A stretch of DNA of 64,000 bases, taken from the NCBI RefSeq assembly GCF_900182615.1, contig NZ_FXTE01000001.1, positions 62,001 to 126,000 on the forward strand, written 5' to 3'. This document shows positions 9,013 through 17,097 of the stretch, piece by piece. Source of the stretch: Ruegeria faecimaris. GTDB taxonomy: Bacteria > Pseudomonadota > Alphaproteobacteria > Rhodobacterales > Rhodobacteraceae. The translations under genes were made by a program, and so were the position numbers. How positions within the stretch are numbered: the first letter of the stretch is position 1; each line of letters starts with the position of its first letter. Under the pieces are notes generated by a model. The model was not told the origin of the DNA. It worked only from the letters and a program-made list of their open reading frames with translations, and did not search any database.

Positions 9013-9420
9013 TCACCACATAACGTCTATTACGCGGCCATCGCTGTGCTGACATACTCCCACGCCGCCCATAGACGTAAAGCCAGAACTGTCTGCGTAG
9101 TTCATGTCGCATCGCATAGTTGAGCCCTTGTCTCCAAACATCACTGCGACGAGGTTACCCGTGGTTGTTGACGTGAAGACGGGGACTGTTGTCCCATTGG
9201 CAAAGCCAACACCTGTACCGCTGCTTGCATTGGCGTAAACGGCCTGCCCTTTGAAGTGTTCACCATCAATGGTTGTTTCATAGTAGTCGCGATCCATGCC
9301 CTGCTCATATTGGAATTGAACACGGGTACCCTCGCCACGCACAACACCCTGCATCGTTCCCCCGCATGCTGCGAGCGTAGTGAGTGAGCAAATTCCTGCG
9401 ATCTTAGATAAGTACTTCAT
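9013..9420 (-). CDS. Small predicted lipoprotein (island cargo)
   Basis: A 135-aa protein with a short N-terminal signal and a lipobox (LTTLAACGG; Cys at about residue 19), so it should be lipidated in the cell envelope. The mature part is polar, rich in Gly, Thr and Ser, with two further cysteines (RCDMN and GVCQHSDG) near the C-terminus. I do not recognise the family. It is the leftmost gene of the island, alone on its strand. No functional link to the ABC operon can be seen. Confidence 0.72.
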   Translation of the reverse strand: MKYLSKIAGICSLTTLAACGGTMQGVVRGEGTRVQFQYEQGMDRDYYETTIDGEHFKGQAVYANASSGTGVGFANGTTVPVFTSTTTGNLVAVMFGDKGSTMRCDMNYADSSGFTSMGGVGVCQHSDGRVIDVMW

Positions 9421-9649
9421 AGTGCAGCCTGTTTTGATAGTTAATGCGTGTACTCTTACCCTTTAGGTCAAAGGTATCATAGTCGTACTTTGAATATTGC
9501 ATCAATGTGTTCAAAGCAGGGCTGGCTACTCGAAACTGGTAGGTCTAAGAAGACACAGAATACCCGCCTAAAGTGTGAAGGGGTACGGGGAAAGTGCATC
9601 CGAAAACGACAATAGATAGGCTTGCGCAAAAATTTATTGGAATTTTCTA

Positions 9650-10996
9650 ATGAACCAAAACCAACAGTTCTTAAAACACATACTGCAGGCAATTGAAGAG
9701 GCTGATATTCCCGACCAAGGCGCAGCACAGTCGTGGGCTTTCGAGCCGTATTTGAGACTTAACGATGAGCGGACACAGGTAAGGCTGGATGCCACGTTGC
9801 AGAGGCTTTGTTCCGAGTGGCAGTCCAGCTATGCGCGCAAACGCAATGCGCAAGAGCAACGCGAGTTCAGAGACTGCTCAGGCATAGTTCTCATCAATGT
9901 ACTGAGAGCGCATGTGAAGCGGCGTGGTATGTCCGTTGGCATAGGAAGACAGAAGCAACGCCTTGATCGTGAGAGCAGGTATAGACCTGCATTTATGACC
10001 ACTCATCGTTTCCGCATGGCACTTGATTGGTTGTTGAAGACAGACCTCATATGCATCACCGCTGGTGGGTACCAATACGGGGACAATGCGCAGCACACCC
10101 GCTTTGCAATGACACCAAAGGCGATAGCGGCACTGTACACCGAACAGTTGACCATGAAGGCCTTCGAGATAGTGGAACCAGATGAAGTGCTGATACTAAG
10201 AGATAGTGAAAAGCAGCCCATCAGATATCACGACACCGAACAGACCATCGCTATGAGAAATGCGTTGGTCTTGATTAATAATGTGAATGCGAACGCCGAT
10301 GTCACCTTATCACGGCCATTGAGGTACGAAGACCTAGGCGAAGAGTATGTAGACACTGCGATTTCAGTAACTGCAAAACACCTACGTCGCATCTTTAACA
10401 ACGGCACATTTGACCAAGGTGGTAGGTTCTATGGAGCATGGTGGCAGTGCGTGCGTAAGCACGTTAGGCGCATAATCAATATCAACGGCGAAGCAACAAT
10501 AGAGGCCGACTACAGAGGTTTTAATCCTGCCGTATTGTTAGCAAAGGCAAAGTTCACGATACCTGCCGACCCTTATTCAGTGATCAAAGGTGTTGCCGCC
10601 AGTAGCGAACTTCGGGATCACGCCAAATCCACACTCGCTGCGTTTCTCAATGCGCAAACCAGATACATCGCAGAGCCCAGAGGGTTCGATGCAAGTAAGC
10701 ACTGCATGACAGCAGCCGAATTTCGTCAAACCGTTCTTGATGCCTACCCAATGATTAACCAGATGATTGGGCAAGATGCAGGTCTTAAGCTGCAGCGAGA
10801 GGAGAGTAATTTGGCAGAGAAGATAATGCTGCACTTTGTCAGGCAAGGACACCCGATTTTGCCTGTTCATGATGCCTTTATTGTACAGGCACATCTTCGA
10901 GACGAACTGGTTTCAGTTATGAAAGATCAATTCAACGCCAAGTATGGTCAGGTTCCCGAAGTGGAAGTGAAGGATTCCTTGCCAACAACAGAATGA
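9650..10996 (+). CDS. Island protein resembling the T7/family-A polymerase palm
   Basis: A 448-aa protein. The C-terminal third has, in order: INGEATIEADYRGFNP (Asp287), like motif A of family-A polymerases and T7-type RNA polymerases; ELRDHAK (Arg322, Lys326), an R-x3-K spacing as in motif B; and PILPVHDAFIV (His407-Asp408), like motif C. GRFYGAWWQ precedes motif A. The N-terminal 200 residues are helical and charged; residues 110-160 could be a winged-helix DNA-binding part. Similar uncharacterised proteins occur in other integrative elements as far as I recall. Polymerase activity is unproven: it lacks most of a normal polymerase's length. It could serve element replication or be a degenerate domain. 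Confidence 0.7.
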   Translation: MNQNQQFLKHILQAIEEADIPDQGAAQSWAFEPYLRLNDERTQVRLDATLQRLCSEWQSSYARKRNAQEQREFRDCSGIVLINVLRAHVKRRGMSVGIGRQKQRLDRESRYRPAFMTTHRFRMALDWLLKTDLICITAGGYQYGDNAQHTRFAMTPKAIAALYTEQLTMKAFEIVEPDEVLILRDSEKQPIRYHDTEQTIAMRNALVLINNVNANADVTLSRPLRYEDLGEEYVDTAISVTAKHLRRIFNNGTFDQGGRFYGAWWQCVRKHVRRIININGEATIEADYRGFNPAVLLAKAKFTIPADPYSVIKGVAASSELRDHAKSTLAAFLNAQTRYIAEPRGFDASKHCMTAAEFRQTVLDAYPMINQMIGQDAGLKLQREESNLAEKIMLHFVRQGHPILPVHDAFIVQAHLRDELVSVMKDQFNAKYGQVPEVEVKDSLPTTE

Positions 10997-11058
10997 GTGC
11001 AGACTTCCCTTTCCATTGGTATCTCCCCATTACCGGGGCGAATAAGATGGATGAACTC

Positions 11059-12762
11059 CTACCTAGCATCCCCTATTTGGATACCCAGCAGTTTGTGCTC
11101 TGGCGCGTCGCCAAATAGTCTAACAATTACTGATTGTTCTGCCGTTTCTTTTTCGCTGTCGCCAAGCAATTTCAATGTCGAAGTGTAGTTTTCGGTATTG
11201 AGTGAGACAATGTACTGCTTTCCCGTACCTAGGAGAGCGTCCATAGTGAGGCTGAGCCACTTAGCTCGCTGCCTCGGGTCAATATGGTCAAAAAGACCGT
11301 TGTCATGCCACACGTGGCCCATTGTATGGTGTGACCCGTACATAAAGACTAACCAATCAAAACACATAATCCGAGCGGCATTGATGCCGTCGGAATCCTT
11401 GCCTTGCACATCTACCGAAAGGTCGTAACGGAGCTTATTTTCCTTTGTGTTGTTAAGCAAAACTATTCCAGCCGCTTCTTGTGGGTAAAGCTCCCCCACC
11501 AATGAGCGAAACTCTTCATCTGCCCACTCGATCGGGCGGGTTTTTAGATATTCTTCGGCTCTAGCGTCTTGCTCGGCCATCTCCTTGCGAACTTCGATCG
11601 TTTCATGTTGCAGTTCACTTTCACCTTGAATGAACGCTGAAAGCCGCTTCGAGTCCTGTTCCTTCGATGCCAGCTGGCGCACTACCACCTCGTAGTCTCC
11701 CAGAGCTTTCTTGCCTGAAAGATATCGCAGATTCTCATCCCTTTGGCTGGCAAGCTTTGAACGCTGAATGTCTGATACATTTTTCTTTGAAACGAGTGCT
11801 TCTCGATCACGGGTTAGGCGCTCCTGCCTTTTTTTCGCAAGCGAGTGATGGAAGGCCTCGACATCTTCAAAATGTTTCAAGGCTTCAGGTTTGAATACGT
11901 CGCTCATCCCTTCATAAAATGAAGATAACGCTGCACTGCTAATGTCGGGGCGTTGCTGTAGAGAAGCTTCGATTCCTCTAATTTGGTATTCTAGTACCGC
12001 TATTTCTGACTCTTTTTGGCGTAGTTCCAAAGTCAGGCGGTCTGCTTCTTCTTTTATTTTCTCATAATCGTCCGCAAGGTTCATTGTTTCAACGCTCGTG
12101 CGGAGACCATTTATCTCATTTTCAAGTCTCTTGAGGTGAGTCTCAGGTCGTACACCTCCCAAAAGAAGTTGCTGAAGCCTTTCGTCCCGTGACTTCAGTA
12201 GCTTTTTGACTTCCTGAATCTCGAGTTGCCGTGAACGCAATTCAACTTTTTTAGCTGACAAGCTGACATCGGTTCCGAGAAGATAGAGAGTGCGAGTTAG
12301 CGCTTGGTAGTCCTGTTCGCGAGCAAGCACGACAGGGTCGACACGATCTGCCCGATTGAGCCGCGCAAACCGTCCATACAACGATCGGAAGGATATCCCA
12401 TCCGATCCATCTTCTACATCAAATGGTCCAATTTCATTAAGCCATCTGCGGACTTTCGCCAGAGAAGTTTTACTACCATTTAGTTTGATTTCACTGCCAT
12501 CTCCTTGACGAGAAATAGTGTGTACTTTTCCATGCAACTCGAACTCCAAAGAGAAGACCCAGTCAGGTACACTTTTTTCTAAAACCCTATCTTTGTTAGC
12601 ACCTAGGCAATGGTGCACGAGTTTCAGAGTTAGTGTTTTTCCTACACCATTGGAGCTCGCATCATCTTTTGACGCATCTCCCACGATCAGAGAAATTCCT
12701 TCTCTGTTGAAGTATAGCGGTTTGAAAGATGACCTGTCGCATGTGAGGGAAACAAGAATCAT
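11059..12762 (-). CDS. SMC-like ABC ATPase, DUF2326 type (ABC three-component system)
   Basis: A 567-aa ABC ATPase of the SMC/RecN class. Walker A is SSNGVGKT (residues 36-43), in the long-loop form seen in DUF2326 proteins. Residues about 170-410 are a heptad-rich coiled coil. The C-terminal part has the IMCFDWLVF segment and HDNGLFDHIDPRQ, a hallmark of the DUF2326 ATPase end. Such ATPases are paired with a small middle component and a variable effector in predicted conflict systems. The gene overlaps the middle component as ATGA and ends 62 bp from the convergent polymerase-like gene. The antiviral role is from family knowledge, not from the sequence. Confidence 0.88.
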   Translation of the reverse strand: MILVSLTCDRSSFKPLYFNREGISLIVGDASKDDASSNGVGKTLTLKLVHHCLGANKDRVLEKSVPDWVFSLEFELHGKVHTISRQGDGSEIKLNGSKTSLAKVRRWLNEIGPFDVEDGSDGISFRSLYGRFARLNRADRVDPVVLAREQDYQALTRTLYLLGTDVSLSAKKVELRSRQLEIQEVKKLLKSRDERLQQLLLGGVRPETHLKRLENEINGLRTSVETMNLADDYEKIKEEADRLTLELRQKESEIAVLEYQIRGIEASLQQRPDISSAALSSFYEGMSDVFKPEALKHFEDVEAFHHSLAKKRQERLTRDREALVSKKNVSDIQRSKLASQRDENLRYLSGKKALGDYEVVVRQLASKEQDSKRLSAFIQGESELQHETIEVRKEMAEQDARAEEYLKTRPIEWADEEFRSLVGELYPQEAAGIVLLNNTKENKLRYDLSVDVQGKDSDGINAARIMCFDWLVFMYGSHHTMGHVWHDNGLFDHIDPRQRAKWLSLTMDALLGTGKQYIVSLNTENYTSTLKLLGDSEKETAEQSVIVRLFGDAPEHKLLGIQIGDAR

Positions 12763-13016
12763 TGAGAAGCTACAATACGGTCATTTTCTGCAGGAACAGC
12801 AGCGCCGATGGCGTACAAAAGTGTGACGGCGAGAGTGATTTTCTCAAAATCCACCTGCCCGGGCCAGCCACTGTCACTACGATTCAAGAAGCTCTGCAAC
12901 TCATCAATGGTTTTGGGTACTGTGATTAAGTCGCGAATTTTCCCAGCGAGTCCTACGACACTGTCGCAAAACCTCACATGATCATGCGGTGCGACTGCTA
13001 GTCTCAGGTTTGTCAT
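12759..13016 (-). CDS. Small middle component of the ABC three-component operon
   Basis: An 85-aa protein beginning MTNLRLAVAPHDHVRFCDS, with a following helical segment and a moderately hydrophobic C-terminal helix (ITLAVTLLYAIGAAV). Its position between effector and ATPase, with a 35-base overlap with the effector gene and an ATGA overlap with the ATPase gene, matches the middle component (MC) of ABC-3C systems. These are thought to couple ATPase state to effector. An in-frame ATG at 13034 would lengthen it by six residues. Family assignment relies mostly on context. Confidence 0.75.
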   Translation of the reverse strand: MTNLRLAVAPHDHVRFCDSVVGLAGKIRDLITVPKTIDELQSFLNRSDSGWPGQVDFEKITLAVTLLYAIGAAVPAENDRIVASQ

Positions 13017-13923
13017 AGACGTCACAAGCCTCAAAAAAGTGTGCTAGAATCACCTCTGCTGCGCCATGGAAAGCCTTAAACGAGTGCGGGTGTGCGTGAG
13101 CAGATTCGGGTATTACCTTTCCTACCATCCAGACATAGCGAAGGTCAGCAGCATCTTCTAGATCGATTATAGTGGATTTGCTTTCAGCATACAGATCGCG
13201 CAGTTCCTGAGCTATGCCTTCCGCTAACCATTGACCGCGGACGTTCAAGAAACCAGTAACATCAGCATCTTGGTAGCTGTTAGCTCGCAATCGGGCACCA
13301 ACTGCATCAGACAGGCCATTGAATTCAATCTTTTCGTCGAAGTCCGGAGCCAACCCCTTGGAACTCAACCCATTCGGCGACACCTTGTTTGCCAAGTGTT
13401 CTAGGAGTTCACCGATTTTCCGCTTGTCAATGAAAGTAGGCTGATGGCCCGGTACTCCACCGACAATCTCCATCATCTCAAACTCTTTCAAATCGGTAAA
13501 TCGGTCCGTTAACTGAGCGCAGGCAATCGAGTCCGCATCAACACCATACAATTTTTGAATATTCTGAAGCGATATTTCTACTGGACCGGGAACACCTTGG
13601 AAACGATCATTTAGAACAAAACTGTATCGATTCAGACCATTCCATTTATTCAATAGCTTTTGGAAGTCATCTTCCGATTTCTTCGCTGCTACGGCTGGCG
13701 ACCAATTGGAACCAGCTTTTGGTCCATAAACTTGAAGATAATGCCCGGATGACCGTACGTACCCGTCATTTCCTCCATCGCCTGCACTACCCCAAGGAGC
13801 AATTGACTGAAAATCATCAGCTCCACCTTGAAACACTGCATTGACCAAGTTTTGGAAGGCCATGCTGTCTGCCTCATGAAGGCGCAGGCGAAAAAGAAGC
13901 CTGTACCAAAATAAACTGCTCAT
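12982..13923 (-). CDS. Effector with nuclease-like N-terminus of the ABC three-component operon
   Basis: A 313-aa protein. The first 70 residues look like a PD-(D/E)xK restriction-endonuclease fold: a helix with FQNLVNAVF, then GDGGNDGY (Asp53) and YLQVYGPK (Gln64, Lys69), close to the Mrr-type D..(E/Q)xK arrangement, though with a variant third position. Residues about 150-313 form a second domain of mixed helices, as expected for the C-terminal domain shared by ABC-3C effectors. It is the first gene of the operon. Nuclease activity and target are inferred; a binding-only role is possible given the variant motif. Confidence 0.8.
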   Translation of the reverse strand: MSSLFWYRLLFRLRLHEADSMAFQNLVNAVFQGGADDFQSIAPWGSAGDGGNDGYVRSSGHYLQVYGPKAGSNWSPAVAAKKSEDDFQKLLNKWNGLNRYSFVLNDRFQGVPGPVEISLQNIQKLYGVDADSIACAQLTDRFTDLKEFEMMEIVGGVPGHQPTFIDKRKIGELLEHLANKVSPNGLSSKGLAPDFDEKIEFNGLSDAVGARLRANSYQDADVTGFLNVRGQWLAEGIAQELRDLYAESKSTIIDLEDAADLRYVWMVGKVIPESAHAHPHSFKAFHGAAEVILAHFFEACDVYDKPETSSRTA

Positions 13924-14383
13924 GATCTAGACGACTCCACAAAAAGAATATGGCAGCGGTAGGCGAGGCTAGGTATCACCAGAGCTGTTCTAATTTCATT
14001 GTTCACAACTTCTTAGGGTGAAGAGCCCTCGTCAAGAGGCTCTGTCGATTTGTCAGTGAATTTTCGGCCTCAAGTCCATCAGACAAGTAATATCAAACTT
14101 AAACAGATTGCGCCGTTAAATGTTAGACACGACTAAAGAGCCCTACGTTCTAAAACTCGTGAATTATGATCGAGAAAACGAGATCATTCGATTTTATGGT
14201 ACACCCCATGCTTGCGGTTCTGTTGATGCTAAGTGTGAGTAGTATCACTTAAGGAATTTCAAAGAAGATAGATGTGGGAACTCCGATTGAATATCTCATA
14301 GGTCCGCACTGTGGGAAAAGGTACGTCAATGCGCTGCCACGCTGTGGCGGTCGTACACGCGGCACTTAAGGTGTTGGACATCT
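13924..14383. other. A+T-rich intergenic stretch in the island
   Basis: 460 bases between the integrase stop and the effector start. It should hold the promoter of the ABC operon on its left side. A hairpin is visible (AGAGCC..GGCTCT, about 14023-14044). A 40-codon plus-strand frame at 14120-14242 (starting MLDTTKEPYVLKLVNYD) has protein-like composition but no clear ribosome binding site, so I do not call it as a gene. No direct repeats or tRNA-like sequence were noticed. Confidence 0.45.
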
Positions 14384-15979
14384 TCACTGTACGGAGAAGC
14401 TGTTTGTTCCAAATTTGTCTATTGCCTCTTTGAGTTGAGGTAGCGTGTAACCTTCTCTTAAATAGACTTCTTGAGTTACACCAGATCGAGCGTGACCGAC
14501 AATACACTGGACAATGGGCTCAGCTACTCCGGCTTGGCTCAGTCGTGTCACGACTGTGTGCCGGAAGCTGTGGAAAACCAAGCCCGGCTCTTTAATGCGC
14601 AGCTTTTTTAAGAAACTCTCGTTGCACCAGCGTCCTAGGTTGCGGCCATAACCCCCGTTTGCGTTGTAGCTGTATTCAGGGAATAGGCGTGTCCCTGACC
14701 GTCTGCTCTCTACAAAGCTCAAGAAACCTAAGCGTATCAATTCGGCATGTACGGGTACTTTGCGTCTTCCGGCATCAGATTTAATCCGCTGGTCCTCGCC
14801 CTCATCTGTAATGTTTAGATACCATACGCCACCTTCTTGTTGAACGTCATCGACCTCCAGTTGGCATATCTCGTTCAGGCGCGCACCTGTGAACATTCCT
14901 AGTAGCATACCCCACTTGTGGCATTCCTTGCGCACCAGCTCAGACGGGTTTTCTGTTAGTTCTTTGTAAATCAAGCGGGCGTGGTCGGGCTTGAAGGGCT
15001 TGCGTTCGGTGACGCTGTTTTTGGCCTTTGCCACTTTCATGCCGTCGAAGAGGCTATGTGGTGAGTATCCGTGTCGTTCAGCCCAATCAAAAAAACCTTT
15101 GAACATTTGTATGTGGCTATTGATCGTTTTGGGGGCGATCTTCTTCTGACCCGGCAGCTTGATGACTTCCATCAAAGGCATGTTTTTTAGTGCGGGCTTG
15201 GTGTTCCGACTAGATGGTAGGGCTTGAAGAACCTTTTTGACTTCGTTGGCATCCTGCTTCGTAATCGTGCTCAGTAACCGGTCTGGCCCGAAGTATTCGA
15301 TAAGTATGTTCAGGTACGCACGGTTCTGGCCGATTGTTTTTTCAGCCCACTGTCGCGAGTGTTCAGCGATGAAGTCATCAACCGCAGCTCCCAAAGCAGC
15401 GGACGTAGGCAGCGTCGGAGTTGGAGTAGTGCCAACGATGGCATGTGCGTCGTCGAAGGAATAGCGCTCAAGGCGCTCTGCGGCTTCTAAGACGCGCTGT
15501 AGTAGGTCCCTGCGGCCTTTCCTCAACTCAGTTGCGATCCTAGGCATACTGGCATCCCAGTCCGCGTCTGACACGCTCATCTTGCTCTTGAAGCGATCAA
15601 TTGGAAGCCACAAAGGGAAGGCACTATTGATTTCCATGAAACTTTCATGGTCTGCCAGTTCTTCCCGGGCGTGTAGTAGAGCGTTCTGAGATAGTCCACG
15701 GCGATCCAGCCATGCAAGGTACTGATCCAGTTGTGCTTTGAAGAAAGATTGGACCTTCGTCCTTATTTCATCCTGCCTAAGTCCGGCCAATGTCCCGCTG
15801 TCCCTTATTAGCTGCCCATAAGACGCGAGATAGCGAGCCAGTGTGCCTGCTCGATCTGGGCAGCGTGTTTTGAGTGAAATCCGAATTGTTCGCCGCTTTC
15901 CCTTTGTAGAGGGAGGGATAGGCCAGCGGAAGTAATAAACGCCATGTCTTGAGAGGGTTAGATAGGATGACAATTTCAT
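14384..15979 (-). CDS. int: Tyrosine site-specific recombinase (island integrase)
   Basis: A 531-aa phage-type integrase. The N-terminal part (KLSSYLTLSRHGVYYFRWPIP) is the short beta domain common in proteobacterial island integrases. A SAM-like core-binding domain lies around residues 190-330. The catalytic domain shows TGARLNEICQL (Arg), a Lys-bearing IKSDAGRRKVPV segment, HSFRHT (His-x-x-Arg), VGHARSG (His) and the nucleophile Tyr in EVYLREGY. The ATG at 15979 is chosen because the upstream 13 codons run into the subterminal repeat. It lies 67 bp from the tRNA-Cys att site, so it integrates into that gene. Confidence 0.95.
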   Translation of the reverse strand: MKLSSYLTLSRHGVYYFRWPIPPSTKGKRRTIRISLKTRCPDRAGTLARYLASYGQLIRDSGTLAGLRQDEIRTKVQSFFKAQLDQYLAWLDRRGLSQNALLHAREELADHESFMEINSAFPLWLPIDRFKSKMSVSDADWDASMPRIATELRKGRRDLLQRVLEAAERLERYSFDDAHAIVGTTPTPTLPTSAALGAAVDDFIAEHSRQWAEKTIGQNRAYLNILIEYFGPDRLLSTITKQDANEVKKVLQALPSSRNTKPALKNMPLMEVIKLPGQKKIAPKTINSHIQMFKGFFDWAERHGYSPHSLFDGMKVAKAKNSVTERKPFKPDHARLIYKELTENPSELVRKECHKWGMLLGMFTGARLNEICQLEVDDVQQEGGVWYLNITDEGEDQRIKSDAGRRKVPVHAELIRLGFLSFVESRRSGTRLFPEYSYNANGGYGRNLGRWCNESFLKKLRIKEPGLVFHSFRHTVVTRLSQAGVAEPIVQCIVGHARSGVTQEVYLREGYTLPQLKEAIDKFGTNSFSVQ

Positions 15980-15985
15980 TGTAGG

Positions 15986-16007
15986 TGTGTCCCACTTTGT
16001 GTCACAC
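15986..16007 (+). repeat. Subterminal repeat, right copy
   Basis: TGTGTCCCACTTTGTGTCAC plus AC, one mismatch from the left copy at 8928-8949. It sits seven bases upstream of the integrase ATG, where it would overlap the integrase promoter or ribosome binding region. It may therefore serve both recombination and autoregulation (inference). Confidence 0.7.
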
Positions 16008-16046
16008 CCGAGCACCACAGGGCTAAGTCAATGATTTAGAATAAAA

Positions 16047-16063
16047 TGGAGGCGAGTACCGGA
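16047..16063 (+). repeat. attR of the island, within tRNA-Cys 3' end
   Basis: The last 17 bases of tRNA-Cys including CCA, identical to attL at 8850-8866. Integration keeps the tRNA intact. Confidence 0.92.
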
Positions 16064-16120
16064 ATCGAACCGGTGTACACGGATTTGCAATCCGCTGCGT
16101 CACCACTCCGCCAACTCGCC
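16047..16120 (-). tRNA. tRNA-Cys (GCA), CCA encoded
   Basis: A 74-base tRNA on the minus strand. The acceptor stem GGCGAGT pairs with ACTCGCC, followed by discriminator T and an encoded CCA. The anticodon stem GCGGA/TCCGT encloses loop TTGCAAA with anticodon GCA. The T arm CCGGTTCGATTCCGG is complete. It is the integration target of the adjoining island and appears functional. Confidence 0.97.
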
Positions 16121-16336
16121 TTTTCAAGTAATATCAAATACTTGCCGTGGTGTGACAGGCGTTTTAGCAGCTTTAATCCGGGGCGTCCAGTGGGTTCGGT
16201 CTAAATTTGACGAACTGAAAATTGGATCACCCAATCGGATCACTCTAAAATCTTCACGACAGACGAAAGTTTCCGCTTGCGGGCCGTTGCTGGTTTGCCC
16301 GGGATGTGGCACAAGCCCAGCAACCTTGGGAAATGA

Positions 16337-17002
16337 ATGAGCGATCCAATGACAGATTTCGCAGCCCGCCGCCGCACCATGGTCGATACGCAGGTCCGGC
16401 CTTCGGACGTTACCAAGTTCCCGATCATTGATGCCATGCTGTCCGTCAAGCGCGAGAATTTTGTGCCAGACGCGCAACGCGAAGCCGCCTATGTCGAGGG
16501 TTTGATAGAACTTGAGGCTGGACGCTGCATTCTGGAACCGAGAACACTGGCCAAGATGCTGGATGTGCTGAACATTACCAATGATGAGGTTGTTCTGGAT
16601 ATTGCTCCGGCGCTGGGATATTCGACGGCTGTTGCAGCCCGTATGGCGCAGTTGGTCGTAGCGGTGGAAGCGGATGAAGCGCTAGCTGCCGAAGCGCAAA
16701 CGCTGCTGATGGAGGCTGACGCGGATAATGTGGTTGTTCACGTGGGGCCGCTGGATGAGGGCGCTGCCGAGCATGGGCCTTATGACGTGGTCATGATCCA
16801 GGGCGGTGTAGAAGAGGTTCCGTCTGCATTGATTGACCAGCTTAAGGATCATGGGCGTATCGCCTGCCTGTTCATGGAAGGTGATCTTGGGACCGTCCGT
16901 ATAGGCCACAAATCAGGCGATCGCGTTACCTGGCGCCAGGCATTCAACGCAAGTGCACCAGTTCTGAAGGCTTTCTCGGCCGAGAGTGCATTTTCGCTAT
17001 AG
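16337..17002 (+). CDS. Protein-L-isoaspartate methyltransferase-like protein, motifs degenerate
   Basis: A 221-aa protein of the PIMT family by overall pattern (DFAARRRTMVDTQVRPSDV start, FVPD, EPRTLAKML, then the SAM-fold core). Two motifs are altered. The substrate/SAM entry that normally reads G-Q-T-x-S-Q-P is GRCILEPRT, and the glycine-rich motif I, normally like IGTGSGY, is IAPALGY. It may bind SAM poorly or have a different role. Position just upstream of tolC is common in alphaproteobacteria. An internal ATG four codons downstream (MTDFAARR) is an alternative start. Confidence 0.82.
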   Translation: MSDPMTDFAARRRTMVDTQVRPSDVTKFPIIDAMLSVKRENFVPDAQREAAYVEGLIELEAGRCILEPRTLAKMLDVLNITNDEVVLDIAPALGYSTAVAARMAQLVVAVEADEALAAEAQTLLMEADADNVVVHVGPLDEGAAEHGPYDVVMIQGGVEEVPSALIDQLKDHGRIACLFMEGDLGTVRIGHKSGDRVTWRQAFNASAPVLKAFSAESAFSL

Positions 17003-17097
17003 TCGGCGGGCAGATATATCTGCTGCCTTGATTAGTTCAACACAAAGACGCAAACTGGCCTGAGGGCTGCGTTATTTTGATTTGAGAGGATTTCGCC

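Larger units (their letters stand above)
8850..16063. mobile_element. Integrative genomic island in tRNA-Cys
   Basis: The island is bounded by a 17-bp direct repeat, TGGAGGCGAGTACCGGA, at 8850-8866 and 16047-16063. The right copy is the 3' end of an intact tRNA-Cys gene. A tyrosine integrase sits at the tRNA-proximal end, reading away from the tRNA. A second repeat lies just inside each end. Cargo: a lipoprotein, a polymerase-superfamily-like protein and a three-gene ABC-ATPase operon. The interior is visibly richer in A+T than the flanks. No conjugation, capsid or portal genes are present, so it would need help to move between cells. Confidence 0.93.

Noticed and set aside
14120-14242. A 40-codon plus-strand frame in the island gap
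   Set aside because: Composition is protein-like, but no ribosome binding site was seen and the length is within chance for A+T-rich DNA.
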